Source: Maribacter dokdonensis DSW-8
GTDB lineage: Bacteria; Bacteroidota; Bacteroidia; Flavobacteriales; Flavobacteriaceae
Direction: 5' to 3'
DNA: 64,000 nt
NCBI RefSeq assembly: GCF_001447995.1
Contig: NZ_LDPE01000001.1
Span: 744,001-808,000 of the forward strand
Position 1 is the stretch's first letter. Each line of letters opens with the position of its first letter. Positions 62,001 through 64,000 of the stretch are shown here, in pieces. Both the position numbers and the translations under genes were made by a program. The notes under the pieces were generated by a model that did not search any database, was not told the DNA's origin, and saw only the letters and a list, made by a program, of their open reading frames with translations.

Positions 62001-64000
62001 ACTTGTGTATCGGTAGCTGTTGCAGAGTTTCCAGCAGTATCGGTTGTGGTTACACTACCGTCCACTGTTGTATCTGGGTCCGCAGCTAATTTACTGCCAG
62101 GTACATCGATGCTATATGCACCCAATGCATCGACAGTTCCTGTGTAATCAGTTCCGTCCACAGTTAAAGTTACGGTGTCTCCTGTATTGAAATCACCCGT
62201 AACGTTACCCGTTACCGCAACATCGGCGGCAGCTTCCGTAGCGTTCAAGATGTTGTCAGCTGTGATATCGTCTATGTTCAAGGTTATTGCAGGTGCAACA
62301 GTATCCACACTATACACTTGTGTATCGGTAGCTGTTGCAGAGTTTCCAGCAGTATCGGTCGTAGTTACACTACCATCAACTGTTGTATCTGGATCTACAG
62401 CTAATTTACTACCTGGCACATCAATACTATAATTCCCGGATGCATCGACAGTTCCTGTGTAATCTGTACCGTCTACAGTCAAGGTAACGGTGTCACCATT
62501 GTTAAAGTCACCCGTAACGTTACCCGTTACCGCAACATCGGCGGCAGCTTCCGTTGCGTTCAGGATGTTGTCAGCTGTGATATCGTCTATATTTAGTGTG
62601 ATGCTTGGGGGAGTAGCATCATGTTGAATATCACGTGTTGCCTGTACGGCCGAAGTACCTAAACTATTATCAACATCTGCAGTAATAGTTTCTGTAGCAT
62701 CTAAAGCCTGTGCATTAGTTGCAGAAATATCTAAAGTCCATGTATTAGCAGAAACAGTTGTGGTATATGTTTGTCCGTTTAAAGTAACCGTTACTGTTTG
62801 TCCATTTTCTACATTGGTTGTTGTACCAGAAATAGTCACTGGACTATCGTCTTCCATGGCATTGATGATATCATCTCCAGCCACTACATTAATTGCGATT
62901 GTTGGTGTTGGCACTACTGTAACATTTACTGTTGCCGTATCCGAATCATTGTTGGCATCCGTAATTGTATAGGTAAAGGAATCCGATCCGCTATACCCCG
63001 CAGCGGGTGTATACAATACCGTATCATCTGTTGGGTCTAATGGCGTACTATTATCATCTACAGAAACCGTTCCTCCATTTGTTGTTGAAGTACTCGGAAG
63101 TGTAATTGCACCAGCATTTGGTCCATCACCACCAAAATCATCTGGACCATTTCCATTATTAGCCAGTACATCTATAGCATTATTGCTTGAATCTTGTGCT
63201 ATTGAAATATCATCATCCTGTGCTGTTGGCAAACTATTAACACCAACGTTTACGGTTACCGTAGCAATGTCACAGTTTGTAGGATTAGTGGCATCACAAA
63301 TTTGATAGTTAACCGTGTATGAACCAGAACCAGTGTTACTAGCTACATCTACGGAACCATCACCATTTACCGTTAATGGTCCGTTTGAAGTTGGAGTTAT
63401 AGTAACACTTGAAGGGTTAAGAATTGCTCCATTGAATTCATCATTATCAAATACATTTATGACATCGTCTATTCCTGTAAATCCTTCAACAGCAGTTATA
63501 CCTGCCGAATCGTCAATAGCATCTACATTATTTATAACTGTTAATGTAGCTTGTGCCTCTTCTGGACAAGAATTGTTTGCACTTCTGACCAAAACTTTAT
63601 AGATATTCCCATCCATGATGAGGGTAACATCTGAAATAGTTAAACTAGAACCGGTGGCTCCTGAAATGTTAGAAAACGTAGATCCAGAATTGGTGCTTAC
63701 CTGCCATTGGTACGTTGGACTAGCATTTACATCATAGGTTGGTGTTCCAGAAATATATGCCGAAGCATCTAAAACTGAAGCTGCTACTGTAAATGTAGCA
63801 TCGTCACCAACCCGTTCTTCTTGGTCTGTTGGTGCTGTATCAACAGTTGTTTCTGATGCCGTTGTCACTCCGTTTGTAGTACCTGTATATGCCGTTGATG
63901 CACCAGTTACCTGACCATTTGCATCATATCCTGTACCATCTACTTCGCCGTCATTATCATCATCGGTATGTCCTGCTTCAGTAGCATCTGTACAGGTGTC
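50033..64000 (-). CDS. giant repeat adhesin with T9SS type B C-terminal domain (SprB-like), 5' end outside window
   Basis: The open frame reaches the window edge (position 64000 starts a codon, and the GTG at 63868 is not a start), so at least 4655 residues are encoded. In order: a DUF-like Ig region; a cadherin-like part with ending TPAAGYSGSDSFTYTITDANNDS; about 39 repeats of two types (about 105 and 99 residues); thrombospondin type 3 repeats rich in D.DNDG.T; and an 86-residue type B sorting domain ending GVYFYIIDYANDQQ, with NTVKIYNRWGVLVFE as its signature. The protein is very acidic and Thr-rich, with almost no Cys or Trp in the repeats, as expected for a calcium-stiffened surface stalk. 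It resembles SprB of gliding flavobacteria in plan, not necessarily in orthology. PorP/SprF follows in the operon. Confidence 0.9.
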   Translation of the reverse strand, partial: DTCTDATEAGHTDDDNDGEVDGTGYDANGQVTGASTAYTGTTNGVTTASETTVDTAPTDQEERVGDDATFTVAASVLDASAYISGTPTYDVNASPTYQWQVSTNSGSTFSNISGATGSSLTISDVTLIMDGNIYKVLVRSANNSCPEEAQATLTVINNVDAIDDSAGITAVEGFTGIDDVINVFDNDEFNGAILNPSSVTITPTSNGPLTVNGDGSVDVASNTGSGSYTVNYQICDATNPTNCDIATVTVNVGVNSLPTAQDDDISIAQDSSNNAIDVLANNGNGPDDFGGDGPNAGAITLPSTSTTNGGTVSVDDNSTPLDPTDDTVLYTPAAGYSGSDSFTYTITDANNDSDTATVNVTVVPTPTIAINVVAGDDIINAMEDDSPVTISGTTTNVENGQTVTVTLNGQTYTTTVSANTWTLDISATNAQALDATETITADVDNSLGTSAVQATRDIQHDATPPSITLNIDDITADNILNATEAAADVAVTGNVTGDFNNGDTVTLTVDGTDYTGTVDASGNYSIDVPGSKLAVDPDTTVDGSVTTTDTAGNSATATDTQVYSVDTVAPAITLNIDDITADNILNATEAAADVAVTGNVTGDFNTGDTVTLTVDGTDYTGTVDALGAYSIDVPGSKLAADPDTTVDGSVTTTDTAGNSATATDTQVYSVDTVAPAITLNIDDITADNILNATEAAADVAVTGNVTGDFNTGDTVTLTVDGTDYTGTVDAAGDYSIDVPGSKLSADPDTTVDGSVTTTDTAGNSATATDTHVYSVDTVAPAMTLNIDDITADNILNATEAAADVAVTGNVTGDFNDGDTVTLTVDGTDYTGTVDSAGDYSIDVPGSKLAADGDTTVDGSVTTTDTAGNSATATDTHMYSVDATAPTIAINVVAVDDIINATEDDSPVTISGTTTNVEDNQVATVVLNGTTYSPVVTGNTWTFDITALEAQALDANETITADVSDVAGNSATQATRDIQHITTPPVPVLTIDDITADNILNATEAAADVAVTGNVTGDFNTGDTVNLTVDGTDYTGTVNAAGDYSIDVPGSKLAADPDTTVDGSVTTTDTAGNSATATDTQAYSVDTVAPVITLNIDDITADNILNATEAAADVTVTGNVTGDFNTGDTVTLTVDGTDYTGTVDAAGDYSIDVPGSKLAADPDTTVDGSVTTTDTAGNSATATDTQAYSVDTVAPAITLNIDDITADNILNATEAAADVTVTGNVTGDFNTGDTVTLTVDGTDYTGTVDAAGDYSILVPGSKLAADPDTIVDGSVTTTDTAGNSATATDTQVYSVDATSPTIAINVVAVDDIINATEDDSPVTINGTTTNVEDGQTVTVVLNGTTYSPVVTGNTWTFDITALEAQALDANETITADVSDVAGNSATQATRDIQHITTPPVPVLTIDDITADNILNATEAAADVAVTGNVTGDFNTGDTVTLTVDGTDYTGTVNAAGDYSIDVPGSKLAADPDTTVDGSVTTTDTAGNSATATDTQAYSVDTVAPVITLNIDDITADNILNATEAAADVTVTGTVSGDFNTGDTVTLTVDGTDYTGTVDAAGDYSIDVPGSKLAADPDTTVDGSVTTTDTAGNSATATDTQVYSVDTTAPTITINVVAGDDIINATEDDSPVTISGTTTNVEDNQVATVVLNGTTYSPVVTGNTWTFDITALEAQALDANETITADVSDVAGNSATQATRDIQHDVTTPTITINVVAVDDIINATEDDSPVTISGTTTNVEDGQTVTVTLNGETYTTTVSGNTWTLDIPALEAQALPDNATITADVSDLGGNPATQATRDIQHDDVLPAINLNIDDITADNILNATEAAADVAVTGNVTGDFNNGDTVTLTVDGTDYTGTVDAAGDYSIDVPGSKLAADPDTTVDGSVTTTDTAGNSATATDTQVYSVDTTAPTITINVVAGDDIINATEDDSPVTISGTTTNVEDNQVATVVLNGTTYSPVVTGNTWTFDISALEAQALDANETITADVDDVAGNSATRATRDIQHITTLPVPVLAIDDITADNILNATEAAADVTVTGNVTGDFNTGDTVTLTVDGTDYTGTVDAAGDYSIDVPGSKLTADPDTTVDGSVTTTDTAGNSATATDTQVYSVDTTSPAIAINVVAGDDIINATEDDSPVTINGTTTNVEDGQTVTVTLNGETYSTIVSGNTWTLDIPVLDAQALPANATITADVSDLGGNPATQASRAIQHDATPPSIALNIDDITADNILNATEAAADVAVTGNVTGDFNTGDTVILTVDGTDYTGTVDAAGDYSIDVPGSKLAADPDTTVDGSVTTTDTAGNSATATDTQVYSVDTTSPAIAINVVAGDDIINATEDDSPVTINGTTTNVEDGQTITVTLNGETYTTTVSGNTWTLDIPALDAQALPDNATITADVSDLGGNPATQVTRDIQHDATLPNITLNIDDITADNILNATEAAADVAVSGNVTGDFNTGDTVTLTVDGTDYSGIVNAAGDYSIDVPGSKLVADPDTTVDGSLTTTDTAGNSATATDRQVYSVDTTSPAITVNIVAGDDIINAKEDDSPVTINGTTTNVEDGQTVTVTLNGETYNATVSGDTWTLDIPALDAQALPANATITADVNDFAGNSATQETRDIQHDAVLPIPVIVIDEITADNILNATEAAADVAVTGNVTGDFNNGDTVTLTVDGTDYTGTVDAAGDYSIDVPGSKLAVDPDTTVDGSVTTTDTAGNSATATDTQVYSIDTTSPAITVNIVAGDDIINAKEDDSPVTINGTTTNVEDGQTVTVTLNGETYNATVSGNTWTLDIPALDAQALPANAAITADVNDFAGNSATQATRDIQHDATLPNITLNIDDITADNILNATEAAADVTVTGTVSGDFNTGDTVTLTVDGTDYTGTVDAAGDYSIDVPGSALAADGDSTVDGSVTTTDGAGNSSTVTETKTYTVDLVNPAPVLVIDNITADNILNATEAGADVAVTGTVSGDFNAGDTVTLIVDGTNYTGTVDALGAYSIDVPGSKLAADPDTTVDGSVTTTDTAGNSATATDTQVYSVDTVAPAITLNIDDITADNILNATEAAADVAVTGNVTGDFNDGDTVTLTVDGTDYTGTVDAAGDYSIDVPGSKLAADPDTTVDGSVTTTDTAGNSATAIDTQVYSVDTTSPAITVNVVAGDDIINATEDDSPVTINGTTTNVEDGQTVTVTLNGETYTTIVSGNIWTLDIPALDAQALPANATITADVSDVAGNSATQATRDIQHDVTSPTIAINVVAGDDIINATEDDSPVTINGTTTNVEDGQTVTVVLNGTTYSPVVTGNTWTFDITALEAQALDANETITADVDDVAGNSATQATRDIQHDVTTPTIAINVVALDDIINATEDDSPVTISGTTTNVEDNQAATVVLNGTTYSPLVTGNTWTFDITALEAQALDATETITADVSDVAGNSATQATRDIQHITTLPVPVLAIDDITADNILNATEAAADVAVTGTVSGDFNTGDTVTLTVDGTDYTGTVDALGAYSIDIPGSKLAADADTTVDGSVTTTDTAGNSASATDTQVYSVDTAAPVITINTVAVDDIINATEDDSPVTISGTTTNVEDGQVVTVTLNGENYTATVSGNTWTLDVPVVDIQALDPTETITADVSDLGGNAASQATRDIQYDATVPVPVLAIDDITADNILNAAEASADVAVTGTVSGDFNTGDTVTLTVDGTDYTGTVDAAGDYSIDVPGSKLAADADTTVDGSVTTTDTAGNSASATDTQVYSVDTAAPVITINTVAVDDIINATEDDSPVTISGTTTNVEDGQVVTVTLNGENYTATVSGNTWTLDVPVVDIQALDPTETITADVSDLGGNAASQATRDIQYDATLPVPVLAIDDITADNILNASEASADVAVTGTVSGDFNTGDTVTLTVDGTDYTGTVDAAGDYSIDVPGSKLAADPDTTVDGSVTTTDTAGNSATATDTQVYSVDTTSPAIAINVVALDDIINATEDDSPVTISGTTTNVEDNQVATVVLNGTTYSPVVTGNTWTFDITALEAQALDANETITADVNDVAGNSATQAKRDIQHITTLPVPVLAIDDITADNILNATEAAADVAVTGNVTGDFNTGDSVTLTVDGTDYTGIVDAAGDYSIDVPGSKLAADPDTTLDGSITTTDGAGNSSTVTETKTYTVDLVNPAPVLVIDNITADNILNATEAGANVAVTGTVSGDFNAGDTVTLTVNGTNYTGTVDAAGDYSINIPGSALAADVDAAVDGSISTTDINGNTGTSTEIKAYNVDVTVPGVTVTVDDITSDNSINATEAGSTISITGTVNGDFNENDPVTIVVNGNIYSGTVDALGNFSIDVPGSDLVADNDTSIEVSLTVLDNAGNSTTVSETKSYMVDVVDNDPDNDGLTNDEENNLGTDPNNPDSDGDGINDGQEVLNSTNPLDDCDSIAGTPLGTSDCDLDNLTTDEEASLGTDPNNADTDNDGLTDGEEVDLGTNPIDPDTDGDGINDGEEVIDATSPLDDCDSVNGTPLTTSDCDNDGLSTEEENTLGTDPENADTDGDGISDGQEISDNTDPLDGCSSNGGTPPIGAICDISIESDLLNPNVNEGVFTITNIESFPNNTVKIYNRWGVLVFETSGYDNNGNAFKGLSNGRVTIKKNDELPVGVYFYIIDYANDQQNKSMNGYLYINR
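50036..50293 (-). other. T9SS type B sorting domain (gliding motility-associated CTD)
   Basis: The last 86 residues of the giant adhesin. Landmarks are PNNTVKIYNRWGVLVFE, YDNNGNAFKG, the LPVGVYFYII strand and the closing NGYLYINR. It directs the protein through the type IX secretion system; type B domains depend on a PorP/SprF partner, present just downstream. Confidence 0.9.
50330..50905 (-). repeat. thrombospondin type 3-like calcium repeats
   Basis: About 190 residues of D.DGDG.NDGQE and LGTDPNNADTD-type repeats, with spaced cysteine pairs (DDCDS, TSDCD). Such segments bind calcium in their Asp loops and form a stiff rod between the repeat stalk and the sorting domain. Confidence 0.85.
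50905..62903 (-). repeat. 12-kb two-type repeat array in the giant adhesin
   Basis: By hand parse, about 23 units of type A (315 bp, starting ITLNIDDITADNILNATEAA and ending DTQVYSVDTVAP) and about 16 units of type B (297 bp, starting TIAINVVAVDDIINATEDDSP and ending ATRDIQH). The repeated A+B period is 612 bp, seen in stepwise spacing between 52655 and 57567. 23 x 105 plus 16 x 99 residues gives 3999, matching the length of the region. Both types are Ig-like bacterial adhesion folds with one shared ending (ITADV.D..GN.AT). Neighbouring units are often nearly identical in DNA, which points to recent gene conversion or unequal crossing-over. Assembly of this stretch from short reads would be unreliable. 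Confidence 0.88.

Noticed and set aside
50454..63602. Many plus-strand open frames of 67-152 codons opposite the adhesin
   Set aside because: They recur with the 315/612-bp repeat period and only mirror the codon pattern of the minus-strand repeats. They lack starts with ribosome binding sites and resemble no protein family.

Overview
The window looks like a chromosomal segment of a marine Flavobacteriaceae (Bacteroidota), of the Maribacter/Zobellia kind. The evidence is low GC, TAnnTTTG-type promoters, weak ribosome binding sites, many lipoproteins, 2TM and LytTR regulators, a PorP/SprF protein beside a giant adhesin with a type B T9SS (gliding-motility) C-terminal domain, and a formylglycine sulfatase. 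The genus is inference. I see no rRNA, tRNA or CRISPR.

Layout. 1-2350: a truncated alpha/beta hydrolase, a PspC protein, a RidA lipoprotein and a small membrane protein, all on the minus strand and separated by dispersed repeats. 2375-6350: a tricorn-type protease and a TPMT-like methyltransferase. 6351-7025: a repeat-rich non-coding stretch. 7026-13643: an operon of exported proteins (BNR/sortilin-like beta-propeller, S9 peptidase, DUF2490 outer-membrane protein, YceI lipoprotein). 13792-15792: a Cu/Zn superoxide dismutase lipoprotein, an ECF sigma factor and its RskA-type anti-sigma. 15957-24531: a small membrane protein, a two-domain VOC protein with a TIGR04283-like glycosyltransferase, DUF547, an RND/MMPL exporter, a TPR lipoprotein and a DUF4331 protein split into two genes. 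24734-30015: a LETM1-related protein, then a minus-strand operon of a histidine kinase carrying its own 2TM domain, an FMN-binding protein, four small 2TM proteins and a LytTR response regulator.

30300-34640 is the accessory part. Small AT-rich genes (lipocalin-like protein, lipoprotein, an unknown, a ParDE pair) sit between short inverted repeats. The arm before each gene is complementary to the arm after that same gene, but arms differ from gene to gene. That is the logic of integron cassettes (attC), although no integrase is in the window. An IS110/IS1111-type element (30772-32228) is inserted in one cassette end. Its long 3' non-coding part folds into two stem-internal loop-stem domains whose loops are complementary to the target flanks and to the IS's own ends, so it is a strong candidate bridge RNA with a TG core.

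34640-49000 carries a Crp-like regulator beside a CruF-like carotenoid protein, a sulfatase and FG-GAP protein, OsmC, a TetR/DUF1348/hydrolase unit with two matching operators, SDR, GNAT, unknown lipoprotein and membrane proteins, a HipA-like/DUF3037 pair, an adenine/adenosine deaminase and a GAF histidine kinase. 49064-64000 holds PorP/SprF and, upstream of it in the same operon, a giant T9SS adhesin (over 4650 residues, 5' end outside the window) made of about 39 repeats of two alternating types, thrombospondin type 3 calcium repeats and a sorting domain.
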